The translations under genes were made by a program, and so were the position numbers. Shown here in pieces: positions 1 through 8,702 of a stretch of DNA of 64,000 bases. The DNA comes from Desulfofarcimen acetoxidans DSM 771 (GTDB taxonomy: Bacteria > Bacillota > Desulfotomaculia > Desulfotomaculales > Desulfofarciminaceae). A model generated the notes under the pieces. It had not been told where the DNA came from. It worked only from the letters and a program-made list of their open reading frames with translations, and did no database searches. Location: assembly GCF_000024205.1 (NCBI RefSeq), contig NC_013216.1, positions 1,674,001-1,738,000 on the forward strand, read 5' to 3'. The number at the start of each line of letters is the position of its first letter. Positions within the stretch are counted from its first letter, which is position 1.

Positions 1-2
1 TC

Positions 3-377
3 AATGCAGCCATTGGCGGGGCTATCAGCAGCTGGTATGGTACTGAATTCCTATGTTACGTTACCCCTGCCGAGCATATTGGCAATCCCGATGTTTCACA
101 GGTGCGTCAGGGCGTCATTGCCGCCCGTATTGCCGCTCAGGCCGGAGACCTGGCCAAGGGCATGCCGGAAGCGATTCAGTGGGAGCTGGATATGTCCAAT
201 GCCCGCAGAGATTTAAAATGGACGGAACAGATCAGACTGGCCATCGATCCCGAATATGCCGAATATATCCGGAAGACCAGAAATGATGGCGAGATTTCTA
301 CCTGTGCCATGTGCGGTAAGTTCTGCGCTATGAAAATAATTGCCGAACACTTACATTTTGACAAGCACAGCTGTTGA
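3..377 (+). CDS. bzaA: ThiC paralogue, C-terminal part (probable BzaA-type 5-hydroxybenzimidazole synthase subunit), cut by window edge
   Basis: The reading frame is open from the left edge and ends at a TGA at 375-377. It matches the C-terminal barrel of ThiC-family radical SAM enzymes (the ..SSWYGTEFLCYVTPAEH.. block) and ends in a cluster motif CAMCGKFC. That motif is C-X2-C-X3-C, one residue shorter than the C-X2-C-X4-C I know from thiamine ThiC. A second ThiC paralogue follows 27 bp downstream. Tandem ThiC paralogues in anaerobes (bzaA-bzaB) convert aminoimidazole ribotide to 5-hydroxybenzimidazole, the lower ligand of some cobamides. The assignment rests on the tandem arrangement; thiamine ThiC is the alternative. 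Confidence 0.6.
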   Translation, partial: NAAIGGAISSWYGTEFLCYVTPAEHIGNPDVSQVRQGVIAARIAAQAGDLAKGMPEAIQWELDMSNARRDLKWTEQIRLAIDPEYAEYIRKTRNDGEISTCAMCGKFCAMKIIAEHLHFDKHSC

Positions 378-404
378 TGATTTGAAAGGGGGAAGGATGA
401 CATT

Positions 405-1685
405 ATGACACAGGTATTAAAGGCCCGGGCCGGAAAAATAACGGAAGAAATGGAAGCCGTTGCGCTGTATGAACAAGTCGATGTGGAATTTGTTAGAAAA
501 GGAGTGGCAGAGGGACGCGTTGTCATTCCCAGAAATATTAACCGTAAGCCCTTCAGATATTGCGGTATCGGGGAGGGTATGCGGGTTAAGGTCAATGCTC
601 TGATCGGCACCTCCAGCAACCGTGATGATATGGCCATGGAAGCCAGAAAATTGCAAGCAGCACAGGATGCCGGCTGCGACAGCTTCATGGACTTAAGTAC
701 CGGCTCCAACATTGATGACATGCGCAGGCAAACCTTGGACATGGCCAAGGTAGCCGTTGGCTGTACCACTATTTATCAAGCGGGACAGGAAGCCATTGAA
801 AAATATGGCAGCGTGGTAGAAATGCGTCCCAAGGATATTCTGGACAATATCGAAAAACAGGCAGCGGAAGGTATGGATTTTATGGCGATCCACTGTGCAT
901 TTAATAATTCTGTGTTGAAAGTAATGCAAAAAACAGGTCGTGTAACCTGGGTTGTCAGTCGCGGCGGTGCATTCATCACCGGCTGGATGCTGCACAACAA
1001 AAAGGAAAATCCCCTCTTTGAGCACTATGATCGTATTCTGGAGATATTAAAAGCCTATGACGTCACTCTGAGCTTGGGCGATGCCATTCGTCCCGGCGCA
1101 ACGGCAGACTCTCTGGATGGTGCTCAGATGCAGGGACTGCTGGTGCAGGGTGATCTGGCTAAACGCGCTCAGGCCGCCGGCGTTCAGGTTATGGTAGAAG
1201 GACCGGGGCATGTGCCCCTTAATCATGTAGAAGCTACCATGAAGCTCCAAAAAAGAATATGCAATAACGCGCCTTATTTTATCCTGGGTACATTGGCGAC
1301 GGATGTTGCCCCGGGCTACGACAACATTACCGGTGCCATCGGAGGTGCCTTTGCCGGTTCCTGCGGTGCAGATTTCCTCTGCTACCTGACTCCGGCAGAG
1401 CATTTGGGCCTGCCTTTGGAGGAAGATGTGCGTGTCGGCGTCATCACCACCAGAATAGCGGCACAGATTGCCGATGTAGCCAGAGGTCACAAACAGGCTA
1501 TTGCAAGAGAAAATGAAATGGCCAGTGCTCGTGTAGCCATGGATATTGACCGTCAGATCAAAGCGGCTCTGGCGCCGGATAAATTGATTGCCGCTAAGGA
1601 AAAGGGCTGCGGACAGCACTTGTGTGCAGCCTGCGGTAAAGACTGCGCTGTTCAGGAAGCCGCCCGTTATTTTGGTATCTCGTAG
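405..1685 (+). CDS. bzaB: ThiC paralogue, probable BzaB-type 5-hydroxybenzimidazole synthase subunit
   Basis: 426-residue ThiC-family radical SAM protein, full length, starting at an ATG behind a GGGGGAAGG Shine-Dalgarno. The substrate-binding core is recognisable (MDLSTGSNIDD near residue 84, MVEGPGHVPLN near 263). The C-terminal cluster motif is CAACGKDC, again C-X2-C-X3-C. Known BzaA/BzaB pairs rearrange aminoimidazole ribotide to 5-hydroxybenzimidazole, needing S-adenosylmethionine and a reduced [4Fe-4S] cluster. The gene directly follows the first ThiC paralogue and is followed by a terminator, so no bzaC-E methyltransferases are attached here. A thiamine role for one of the two copies is not excluded. 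Confidence 0.62.
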   Translation: MTQVLKARAGKITEEMEAVALYEQVDVEFVRKGVAEGRVVIPRNINRKPFRYCGIGEGMRVKVNALIGTSSNRDDMAMEARKLQAAQDAGCDSFMDLSTGSNIDDMRRQTLDMAKVAVGCTTIYQAGQEAIEKYGSVVEMRPKDILDNIEKQAAEGMDFMAIHCAFNNSVLKVMQKTGRVTWVVSRGGAFITGWMLHNKKENPLFEHYDRILEILKAYDVTLSLGDAIRPGATADSLDGAQMQGLLVQGDLAKRAQAAGVQVMVEGPGHVPLNHVEATMKLQKRICNNAPYFILGTLATDVAPGYDNITGAIGGAFAGSCGADFLCYLTPAEHLGLPLEEDVRVGVITTRIAAQIADVARGHKQAIARENEMASARVAMDIDRQIKAALAPDKLIAAKEKGCGQHLCAACGKDCAVQEAARYFGIS

Positions 1686-2317
1686 CCACTTGGCCGGAAC
1701 TTTTTTCAGTAATAAGAAATGTGCAGTGGATCACTATGATTGTCCATTAAAGCCAAGCTTCATTAATTATATATCTTAATGTTTTATAGATAATTAATTT
1801 TTTGCAAAAAACAGGGGTTATTCCTTGGAACACGGAGCATTTTGCATCTTTTAAGATATGCATATTAAATAAACAGATAAAACCGAAGGCTTATCTCACC
1901 TTCGGTTTTTCTTCTTCTTTGGCTGATCCCTCCGGCATAATATCCCAAAATCTAATCTGGGTAGGTACTTGTTTACCATTGATATTTACGGTTTGCTCCT
2001 TTTTGCTGGGGGCAATTGTATTAGGTTTAATTGATGGCTGGGATGTTTTACCTGCAGCTCAGCCAAATCTCGGCAATAAAGCACCGTGATTTATTGGCAT
2101 ATTGGTTTTGGGAGGCCGGAGTTTCTGCATTAAGTTTAGCATCTTATCTAAGTTATTAAGTGCTTCTGTTTAGAGTAACCTGTACCTGTGGGCATTAAGT
2201 TGCATACTATTTCCTGGTTGTTCTCTATGCGAATCACCTGGAAGGATATAATGCATTTTTGTCGAAAACTATATTATATTCTATAAATAACTACATGTAT
2301 CAAAAAAGGAGAACACT
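1686..2317. other. Gene-poor gap with terminator and a possible minus-strand gene remnant
   Basis: No complete gene is seen. Besides the terminator at 1879-1910, the minus strand from about 2063 down to 1890 reads as an open, protein-like C-terminal tail (…VNINGKQVPTQIRFWD…, ending KEEEKPKVR-stop). It has an upstream in-frame TGA and no start codon. It may be the decayed end of a lost gene. The rest is AT-rich. Confidence 0.35.
1879..1910. terminator. Rho-independent terminator, bidirectional
   Basis: An 11-bp stem (AAAACCGAAGG / CCTTCGGTTTT) around a 10-nt loop, followed by T-rich sequence. It lies about 195 bp after the second ThiC paralogue. Confidence 0.75.
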
Positions 2318-3574
2318 ATGAAAAAACTGCTGCTATTAACACTCTTGTTCATGTTTATCTTGAGAATAGGCTTAACACCTGCTTCTGCTCAAGAACAAAC
2401 AAAAAGTATTCCGGTACTGCTTGACGGGTTGCCAATTAAATTTGACGTTCAGCCTGTAATACAAAACGAGCGCACCCTGGTTCCTTTCCGTGCCATTGCA
2501 GAGGCCCTAAATGTAACAGTAGCCTGGGACGGCACCACCCAGTCCGTAATCGCTTCGAATGATACGGCCAATATCAAGCTTTATATTAACAATAAGACTG
2601 CTTATCGCAATGAGGTACCTATAAAACTGGATGTACCTCCGCTAATTATTAACGACAGAACTTTTATCCCACTCAGATTTTTTAGCGAAGCCTTTTCATG
2701 CAGTGTGTTATGGGATGACACTTATGGTGTAAAAATTACTTCCCCGCGTCAATCCATGAGCGTAATTGGGTTTTATGCTCTAGGTGATACAGAGACAAGC
2801 AGTTGGAAGAATCTATTCGGTAAGAATTACCCTGAGGCAGATAAAGGAAATACTGATTTGGTAAGCGAAATAGCAGCAGGGTGGTATAGCATGGACGGGC
2901 AAGGTAATCTCCTCACTAAAAGCAGAACAGGCTGGCAGAGGCCGGATGGTTGGAATGATGTAATTAAATCAGTTAAAGAATTCGGTCTAAAGACCGAGAT
3001 GGTAATACACGTAGCCGATGGTGACGGAACTATTGTTACACTGCTGACTAATGAGAATGCAGTTAACAAAGCAATTAGTGACATTGTAATAGAAGCAAAA
3101 AACTACAGTGGCGTGAACCTTGATTTTGAGGGTTTAGGTTTACAGTCTAACGGGAATCAATCTACGATAGAAAGAGACGCCTTTACTGATTTTGTCCGGT
3201 TGCTATCAGAACAATTAAAGGCCGCAAACCTGGGATTAACCTTAACACTCCACGCCCCCAACAGTGCTTATAAGGGTTACGACTACCATGCACTAGGACA
3301 GCTTGCCGACCGGATCATCATTATGGCTTATGACTATGGGGCTAAACCTGAACCGGTAAACCTGGTTACCCAGGCTGTTGAAATGGCTAAGGCAGTTGTC
3401 CCGTCCCAAAAATTAATCCTTGGCATCTCCATACCCAGTGAAAATCCTGAGAGCGTAATTACCAAGGCAGGCATTGCCAAACGATACAATCTGGGAGGCA
3501 TAGCCCTCTGGCGACTGGGTCTGGTTACTAATGAAACATGGGATGCTTTTAGAACAACCATCCAACCGAGATAA
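2318..3574 (+). CDS. Secreted protein: copper-amine-oxidase-N-like domains plus GH18-like catalytic domain
   Basis: 418 residues. A signal peptide covers residues 1-24 (KK, then a hydrophobic stretch, then PASA before QEQ). Residues about 30-142 hold a repeated copper-amine-oxidase N-terminal-like module (ERTLVPFRAIAEAL and DRTFIPLRFFSEAF), common in Firmicutes surface proteins. Residues about 147-415 resemble the GH18 barrel of spore-cortex and peptidoglycan glycosylases such as YaaH/YdhD, with the acid motif GVNLDFEG (D269, E271) and the later IIIMAYDYGAKPEP. The start follows AAAAAAGGAGA. It probably acts on cell-wall or cortex glycan outside the membrane; the substrate is not shown by sequence. 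Confidence 0.75.
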   Translation: MKKLLLLTLLFMFILRIGLTPASAQEQTKSIPVLLDGLPIKFDVQPVIQNERTLVPFRAIAEALNVTVAWDGTTQSVIASNDTANIKLYINNKTAYRNEVPIKLDVPPLIINDRTFIPLRFFSEAFSCSVLWDDTYGVKITSPRQSMSVIGFYALGDTETSSWKNLFGKNYPEADKGNTDLVSEIAAGWYSMDGQGNLLTKSRTGWQRPDGWNDVIKSVKEFGLKTEMVIHVADGDGTIVTLLTNENAVNKAISDIVIEAKNYSGVNLDFEGLGLQSNGNQSTIERDAFTDFVRLLSEQLKAANLGLTLTLHAPNSAYKGYDYHALGQLADRIIIMAYDYGAKPEPVNLVTQAVEMAKAVVPSQKLILGISIPSENPESVITKAGIAKRYNLGGIALWRLGLVTNETWDAFRTTIQPR

Positions 3575-3631
3575 GACAAGCTAGAACACATAAACATTTC
3601 TGTTAATTGGGATGGGAGTTGCAATATTTAC

Positions 3632-4852
3632 ATGAATGACAATGCTAATGATTTAAACATTTCTACACCTTTACTACCAAAATCACGGCGGTTGTGGATG
3701 GCTATTATATTGGGCTCACTGTCTGCTTTTGGACCACTGTCAATCGACATGTATTTGCCTTCTCTGCCCTCTTTGGCCAAGGAACTGTCATCGAGTACAT
3801 CAATAGCTCAACTTAGCCTGACAGCTTGCCTGCTCGGGCTTTCACTGGGCCAATTGCTTGCAGGCTCGCAAAGTGATATACAAGGTCGTCGTACCCCTCT
3901 TCTTGTTGGGTTGTTTATCTTTTTTATTTCATCGCTATTGTGTGCCGTTAGCTCCTCCATCTGGATTTTGATTTTTATGCGGTTTCTTCAGGGATTGGCC
4001 GGCTCCGCAGGGATAGTAATTTCTCGTGCTATTGTTAGGGATTTATACTCAGGAATTGAAATGATTAGATTTTTTGCTCTGTTAATGTTAGTTAATGGTG
4101 CTGCTCCAATCCTTGCGCCGATTTTAGGAGGACAACTATTGCAGTTTACCTCTTGGCGAGGTGTTTTTATTGTACTGAGTATATTCGGTTTTCTTATGCT
4201 GCTGGCAGTTCTATTTGGTTTGCCTGAAACATTGCCTGTGTGCCGTCGCTCAAAGTCCGGCATAATTAACACATTATCAAGCTTTCGTGACCTGATTTGT
4301 GACCCTATTTTTATGGGTTATGCTCTGCCTCAAGGTCTCGTGGTTGCCGCCATGTTTGCATATATATCAGGTTCCCCTTTTGTTATTCAAGATATCTTTG
4401 GCGCTACTCCGCAGTTGTTTAGCGTCTTTTTTGCAATTAATGGACTGGGCATTATTACAGCAGGTCAAATTACTGCTAGGTTGGCCGATCGAATAAGTGT
4501 CGACAAATTATTTGTCATTGGGCTTGGCATGGCTTCAATTGGTGGCATGAGTTTACTGATTATGATTCTCATGGGAGTAGGACTTTGGGGAATCCTTCCT
4601 TCCCTGTTTGTAGTTGTGTCCAGCGTAGGAATTGTGGGTACCAGTGGTTCATCGTTAGCTATGGAAAATTACGGACGATTAGCCGGCAGTGCTTCGGCAA
4701 TGCTTGGCTTGCTTTCGTTTATTTTCGGTGCGCTCTTGGCTCCGCTCGTTGGTCTTGGTGGCAATAGTACAGCCGTACCGATGGGAGTGGTTATAGCAAC
4801 TGCTGATGTTAGTTCGCTCCTCCTTTACGCGGTACTGAGGCGTCGCAGATAG
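3632..4852 (+). CDS. Bcr/CflA-family MFS drug exporter
   Basis: 406 residues with about 12 hydrophobic segments. The N-terminus carries the Bcr/CflA signature: SAFGPLSIDMYLPSLP in TM1, then the loop SDIQGRRTPLLVGL (MFS motif A) and RFLQGLAGSAGIVISRAI. The family exports drugs such as bicyclomycin or chloramphenicol by proton antiport at the inner membrane. The start is an ATG behind GGGAG at a long spacing. It stands alone between the GH18-like gene and the hcp1 promoter, with a hairpin after the stop. The substrate cannot be read from sequence. Confidence 0.8.
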   Translation: MNDNANDLNISTPLLPKSRRLWMAIILGSLSAFGPLSIDMYLPSLPSLAKELSSSTSIAQLSLTACLLGLSLGQLLAGSQSDIQGRRTPLLVGLFIFFISSLLCAVSSSIWILIFMRFLQGLAGSAGIVISRAIVRDLYSGIEMIRFFALLMLVNGAAPILAPILGGQLLQFTSWRGVFIVLSIFGFLMLLAVLFGLPETLPVCRRSKSGIINTLSSFRDLICDPIFMGYALPQGLVVAAMFAYISGSPFVIQDIFGATPQLFSVFFAINGLGIITAGQITARLADRISVDKLFVIGLGMASIGGMSLLIMILMGVGLWGILPSLFVVVSSVGIVGTSGSSLAMENYGRLAGSASAMLGLLSFIFGALLAPLVGLGGNSTAVPMGVVIATADVSSLLLYAVLRRRR

Positions 4853-4895
4853 TATAAAACCGGTGCAATAATTTAACATAAATTATACTTTCGTC

Positions 4896-4927
4896 TCCAG
4901 CAGGCTTTTAAGGTTTGCTGGATTTTT
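4896..4927 (+). terminator. Probable terminator of the Bcr/CflA gene
   Basis: TCCAGCA / TGCTGGA stem with a 13-nt interior that can pair further, followed by TTTTTATTT. Confidence 0.6.
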
Positions 4928-4989
4928 ATTTGGCTTTCTTAATGAATACTTATGAGTTTTTAAAAAGCTTTTATTAACATTAGAAATTG

Positions 4990-5005
4990 CGTGATCAATA
5001 TCACA
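4990..5005. promoter_or_regulatory. CRP/HcpR-type operator upstream of hcp1
   Basis: CGTGATCAATATCACA fits TGTGA-N6-TCACA with one mismatch. It is centred 51.5 bp upstream of a TATAAT at 5049-5054, so about -63 from the expected start, a class I activator position. The same core occurs upstream of rrf2-fdx-hcp2 and of the MetE-like gene. A second, wider inverted repeat (GTGAT-N9-ATCAC, 5008-5026) lies between this site and the -10. Confidence 0.75.
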
Positions 5006-5048
5006 ATGTGATGCGTTCCTGATCACTTCATACTGATGAAGTTTACTA

Positions 5049-5054
5049 TATAAT
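5049..5054 (+). promoter_or_regulatory. hcp1 promoter -10 box
   Basis: A perfect TATAAT with no convincing -35, as expected for an activator-dependent promoter. The spacing from the operator is identical to that at hcp2 (12777-12782). Confidence 0.65.
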
Positions 5055-5150
5055 CAAAAGCAGTTAAAGGAATTTTCATGGAGCAATAATATCTTAATTG
5101 ATAATTAATTAGCAAATTATATTAAATCAAAAATAAAGGGAGGAATTATA

Positions 5151-6779
5151 ATGTTTTGCAATCAATGCGAACAAACAGCTAAAGGAACAGGATGTACCGT
5201 TATAGGAGTTTGCGGGAAGAAGCCCGAAGTAGCGGCGCTGCAGGATTTACTGCTGCATGCGGTCAAAGGAATGTCTCTATATGCCACTGAAGGCCGCCGT
5301 GTAGGTGTAATAGACCAGGAAGCTAACACTTTTACCTGTGAAGCTGTATTCTCTACTTTGACCAATGTTAATTTTGACCCAAAGCGGTTGCAAGTACTCA
5401 TTAATACTTGTGCTGAACTTACTGCAAAGTTAAAAGAAAAAGTTGCCCGGGCCGGCGGAAACGTTAATTTTACGGATCCCGCGGCCAGCTTCATACCTGC
5501 TTCCGATTTGGAGGGTTTGGTTAAACAAGGTGAACAGGTTGGTTTGATTAGCGATCATGATGCGGATCCTGATATTCAATCCCTGCAGCAAATTATGGTT
5601 TATGGTATAAAGGGTGTGGCAGCCTACGCCGACCATGCTCATATCCTGGGTCAGGAGGACGATATAGTTTACGCCTTTATTCAGGAAGGCTTGGCAGCTC
5701 TGGCTAATAAGGATTTGAATTTAAATGATTGGATAGCCCTGGTATTGAAATGCGGTGAAATTAACTTAAGAGTTATGGAACTGCTGGATGCAGCCAATAC
5801 CGGCACCTACGGACACCCGGTACCTACAACAGTTCCTCTGGGACATAAAAAGGGTAAGTGCATTCTCATCTCCGGCCATGACCTTAAAGACCTGGAAGAG
5901 CTGCTCAAGCAGACTGAAGGAAAAGGCATTTATGTATACACACATGGTGAGATGCTGCCAACCCACGGTTATCCCCAATTGAAAAAATACGGGCATTTTT
6001 ACGGTCACTTCGGGACTGCCTGGCAAAATCAAAAGAAAGAATTTGCTGAGTTTCCCGGTGCCATCCTGATGACCACTAACTGTATACAGGAACCGCAGAA
6101 GTCCTATGCCGATAATATTTTTACCACCGGTTTAGTGGCCTGGCCCGGTGTACAGCATGTAAAAAACGGCAACTTTGGTCCGGTTATAGAAAAAGCTCTG
6201 GCCATGCCCGGTTTTGAGTCGGATGAAGATAAAGGCAGCGTAATGGTGGGATTTGCCCGCAATACAGTTTTAAGCGTAGCGGACAAAGTAATCGCGGGAG
6301 TGAAGAGTGGTGCTATTAAACACTTCTTCCTGGTTGGCGGATGTGACGGTGTCAAGTCAGGACGCAGCTACTATGCCGATTTCGTGGAAAAAGCACCTAA
6401 GGACACAGTAATCCTGACCTTAGCCTGCGGCAAGTTCCGTTTCTTCGACAAACAGCTGGGTGATATCGGAGGTATTCCGAGATTGCTTGATATAGGACAG
6501 TGCAATGATGCCTACTCGGCTATTCAGATCGCTGTGGCTCTGGCTAACGCCTTTGGATGTGGAGTTAATGACCTGCCGCTTTCACTTATAATTTCCTGGT
6601 ACGAGCAAAAAGCTGTGGCTATCCTGCTCACATTATTACACCTGGGAATTAAGAATATTCGCTTAGGCCCCAGCCTGCCGGCCTTTGTCAGCCCGAACGT
6701 GCTGGATGTACTGATTAAGAACTTTGATATCAAGACCATCACTACACCGGAAGAGGATCTGGCTGCCATCCTGAAGTAA
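5151..6779 (+). CDS. hcp: Hybrid cluster protein (hydroxylamine reductase / NO-stress protein), copy 1
   Basis: 542 residues, class I Hcp, with the N-terminal cluster cysteines at C3, C6, C15 and C21 (C-X2-C-X8-C-X5-C). Later conserved blocks that hold the hybrid Fe-S-O cluster include HGEMLPTHGYP, TTNCIQEP, GGCDG and CGKFRFFD. Family members reduce hydroxylamine in vitro and are thought to act on NO in vivo in the cytoplasm. It is about 96% identical to the copy at 13518, and its promoter, leader and terminator are copied too. The leader even keeps the last codons of the ferredoxin gene found before copy 2. The strong Shine-Dalgarno is GGGAGG. Confidence 0.95.
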   Translation: MFCNQCEQTAKGTGCTVIGVCGKKPEVAALQDLLLHAVKGMSLYATEGRRVGVIDQEANTFTCEAVFSTLTNVNFDPKRLQVLINTCAELTAKLKEKVARAGGNVNFTDPAASFIPASDLEGLVKQGEQVGLISDHDADPDIQSLQQIMVYGIKGVAAYADHAHILGQEDDIVYAFIQEGLAALANKDLNLNDWIALVLKCGEINLRVMELLDAANTGTYGHPVPTTVPLGHKKGKCILISGHDLKDLEELLKQTEGKGIYVYTHGEMLPTHGYPQLKKYGHFYGHFGTAWQNQKKEFAEFPGAILMTTNCIQEPQKSYADNIFTTGLVAWPGVQHVKNGNFGPVIEKALAMPGFESDEDKGSVMVGFARNTVLSVADKVIAGVKSGAIKHFFLVGGCDGVKSGRSYYADFVEKAPKDTVILTLACGKFRFFDKQLGDIGGIPRLLDIGQCNDAYSAIQIAVALANAFGCGVNDLPLSLIISWYEQKAVAILLTLLHLGIKNIRLGPSLPAFVSPNVLDVLIKNFDIKTITTPEEDLAAILK

Positions 6780-6805
6780 TTCAATTATAATAGTATTAAT
6801 TAAAG

Positions 6806-6851
6806 GAAGCTCAAAAAGAGATGTCATTAAAGGCTCTCTTTTTGAGCCTTC
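6806..6851 (+). terminator. hcp1 terminator
   Basis: Hairpin with arms around CTCAAAAAGAGA / TCTCTTTTTGAG. It is homologous to the terminator after hcp2. asrA starts 27 bp later, so asrABC may depend on readthrough. Confidence 0.75.
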
Positions 6852-6878
6852 TATTTAGCCTCTAAGGAGGGATTCAAA

Positions 6879-7892
6879 ATGGGATTTCAAATGGCAAAAG
6901 ATGAATTTAATTTATTATTAAAAAAACTGGGAAAAAGCAACCGAATTTTTGCACCCAAGCTATATAAGGGTGCTGGAAAGTTTTCCGACACCGACCTGGT
7001 AGCATATGGTGAAATTAATTATATTGATGATATCATTTTTGATACAAAAACATCATTTTCAGCTAAGGAGATTGTATTTCCCATTAACCAGACAATGTTT
7101 TACTTTACAGAAGAAGAATACCGTGAACCGGCAATTGATGAGCGGGGAATTATCATATTTCTTAGAGCCTGTGATATACATGCTTTTAAACGGCTAGACG
7201 CTATTTTCCTGGAGAACGGACCCTACAAGGATAATTATTATGAGAAATTAAGAAAAAAGGTTAAATTTTTCCTGATGGAATGTGCAGAGAGTTTTTCCAG
7301 CTGTTTTTGTGTGTCCATGAATACTAACCGTACGGAAGAATATTCTGTATTTGTTAGGAAGGAAAATGATACTGTATTCTGCCAGGTAAAAGATAATGAT
7401 TTCTTATCAGTATTTAATCATTATGGAATGACATGTAAAGACCCTGTGCCTGACTTTGTCAGTGATAACACTATACAGGTTAAAATACCGTCTGATATTA
7501 GTGAAAAGTTATATAACAGCAGCATGTGGGATGAATATAACCAAAGGTGTATAGCCTGTGGTCGCTGTAACATCTCTTGCCCTACCTGCAGCTGCTTTAC
7601 CGTACAGGACATTTTTTACCGGGACAATCCTGCCTCAGGGGAGAGACAAAGGGTTTGGGCCGGCTGCCTGATAGATGGATTTACGGAAATGGCTGGAGGA
7701 CATGGCTTTAGGCAATCGAAAGGTGATCGCATGAGATTTAAGGCAATGCATAAAATTTACGATTTCAGGCGGCGTTTCGGGTTTGATATGTGTGTTGGTT
7801 GTGGCAGGTGTGATGATGTATGCCCGGAGTATATTTCCTTTCCCGGCATTATTAATAAAGTATATGAGACATCAACTGAGGGGGGAGAATAA
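6879..7892 (+). CDS. asrA: Anaerobic sulfite reductase subunit A (Fe-S electron-transfer subunit)
   Basis: 337 residues. The C-terminal third has two ferredoxin-like cluster motifs (CIACGRCNISCPTCSC and CVGCGRCDDVCPE), as in AsrA and the related subunits of group 1 sulfhydrogenases. AsrA passes electrons from the flavin subunit AsrB to the siroheme subunit AsrC, which reduces sulfite to sulfide in the cytoplasm. The start ATG lies 8 bp after AAGGAGGG. Its stop overlaps the asrB start by one base, so the three asr genes are translationally coupled. It lies just after the hcp1 terminator. Confidence 0.92.
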   Translation: MGFQMAKDEFNLLLKKLGKSNRIFAPKLYKGAGKFSDTDLVAYGEINYIDDIIFDTKTSFSAKEIVFPINQTMFYFTEEEYREPAIDERGIIIFLRACDIHAFKRLDAIFLENGPYKDNYYEKLRKKVKFFLMECAESFSSCFCVSMNTNRTEEYSVFVRKENDTVFCQVKDNDFLSVFNHYGMTCKDPVPDFVSDNTIQVKIPSDISEKLYNSSMWDEYNQRCIACGRCNISCPTCSCFTVQDIFYRDNPASGERQRVWAGCLIDGFTEMAGGHGFRQSKGDRMRFKAMHKIYDFRRRFGFDMCVGCGRCDDVCPEYISFPGIINKVYETSTEGGE

Positions 7893-8686
7893 TGGCTGTA
7901 AATGTATACGCACCGCATCGGGCAAAAATACTTAACATAAATCGGCAAACGGAAATAGACTATACTTTTACCCTGGAGGCAGATGTAAAACCGCTTAACG
8001 GTCAGTTTTTGGAGGTATCAGTACCCAGGGTTGGTGAATGCCCGATTTCTGTCAGTGATTTCGGGGAGGGATATTTAGAACTAACCATCCGGAGAGTGGG
8101 CAAGGTAACGAATTTTATACACGACTTAAAAGTGGGAGATTCTCTTTTTATCAGAGGTCCCTATGGCAAAGGCTTCCCACTGGCCGCTTTTTTAGGTAAG
8201 CGCCTGATTATAGCAGCAGGTGGCACGGGCTTGGCCCCCGTAAAAAGTGTTATAAATAATTTTTGCCGTAATCCCGGTGATATTGATAAGCTGGACCTGT
8301 TGGCTGGTTTTAAAACCCCGGCAGATGTATTATTTAAAGCTGAATTGCAGGAATGGTCTAAAAAATTTAACGTTCAGGTCACAGTTGACAAAGGTGATAG
8401 CAGTTGGTCCGGTCGTGTAGGTTTGATTACTAATTTAGTTAAAGAATTAACCATAGAAAATACCGACAATACCCGTGTTATTATCGTAGGCCCGCCTCTG
8501 ATGATGAAATTCACTGCTCTGGAGTTTATCAATAAATCAATACCGGAGAAAAATATCTGGTTTTCCTTTGAAAGAAAAATGTGCTGTGGTATAGGAAAAT
8601 GCGGCCACTGTAAAATAGATAATACCTATGTGTGTCTGGAGGGACCGGTTATAAATTATGTTCAGGCAAAACGTTTAATTGACTGA
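7892..8686 (+). CDS. asrB: Anaerobic sulfite reductase subunit B (FAD/NAD(P)H and 2Fe-2S)
   Basis: 264 residues of the ferredoxin-NADP reductase-like fold. There is an N-terminal FAD-binding barrel, then a glycine-rich nucleotide site (IIAAGGTGLAPVKSVI near residue 110), then a C-terminal 2Fe-2S cysteine cluster (CCGIGKCGHCKID…VCLEGPV), as in AsrB and dihydroorotate dehydrogenase electron-transfer subunits. It takes electrons from a pyridine nucleotide and feeds AsrA. It sits between asrA (1-base overlap) and asrC. The Shine-Dalgarno GGGGGGAG lies inside the end of asrA. Confidence 0.92.
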   Translation: MAVNVYAPHRAKILNINRQTEIDYTFTLEADVKPLNGQFLEVSVPRVGECPISVSDFGEGYLELTIRRVGKVTNFIHDLKVGDSLFIRGPYGKGFPLAAFLGKRLIIAAGGTGLAPVKSVINNFCRNPGDIDKLDLLAGFKTPADVLFKAELQEWSKKFNVQVTVDKGDSSWSGRVGLITNLVKELTIENTDNTRVIIVGPPLMMKFTALEFINKSIPEKNIWFSFERKMCCGIGKCGHCKIDNTYVCLEGPVINYVQAKRLID

Positions 8687-8702
8687 GATAGGGGGGAGAA
8701 GG

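Noticed and set aside
1802-2089. 95-residue plus-strand ORF after the ThiC paralogues
   Set aside because: It runs through a terminator hairpin, lacks a ribosome site, and the opposite strand reads more like protein.
4990-5005. FNR site
   Set aside because: The half site is TGTGA rather than TTGAT, and the only Crp/Fnr protein here lacks cluster cysteines.
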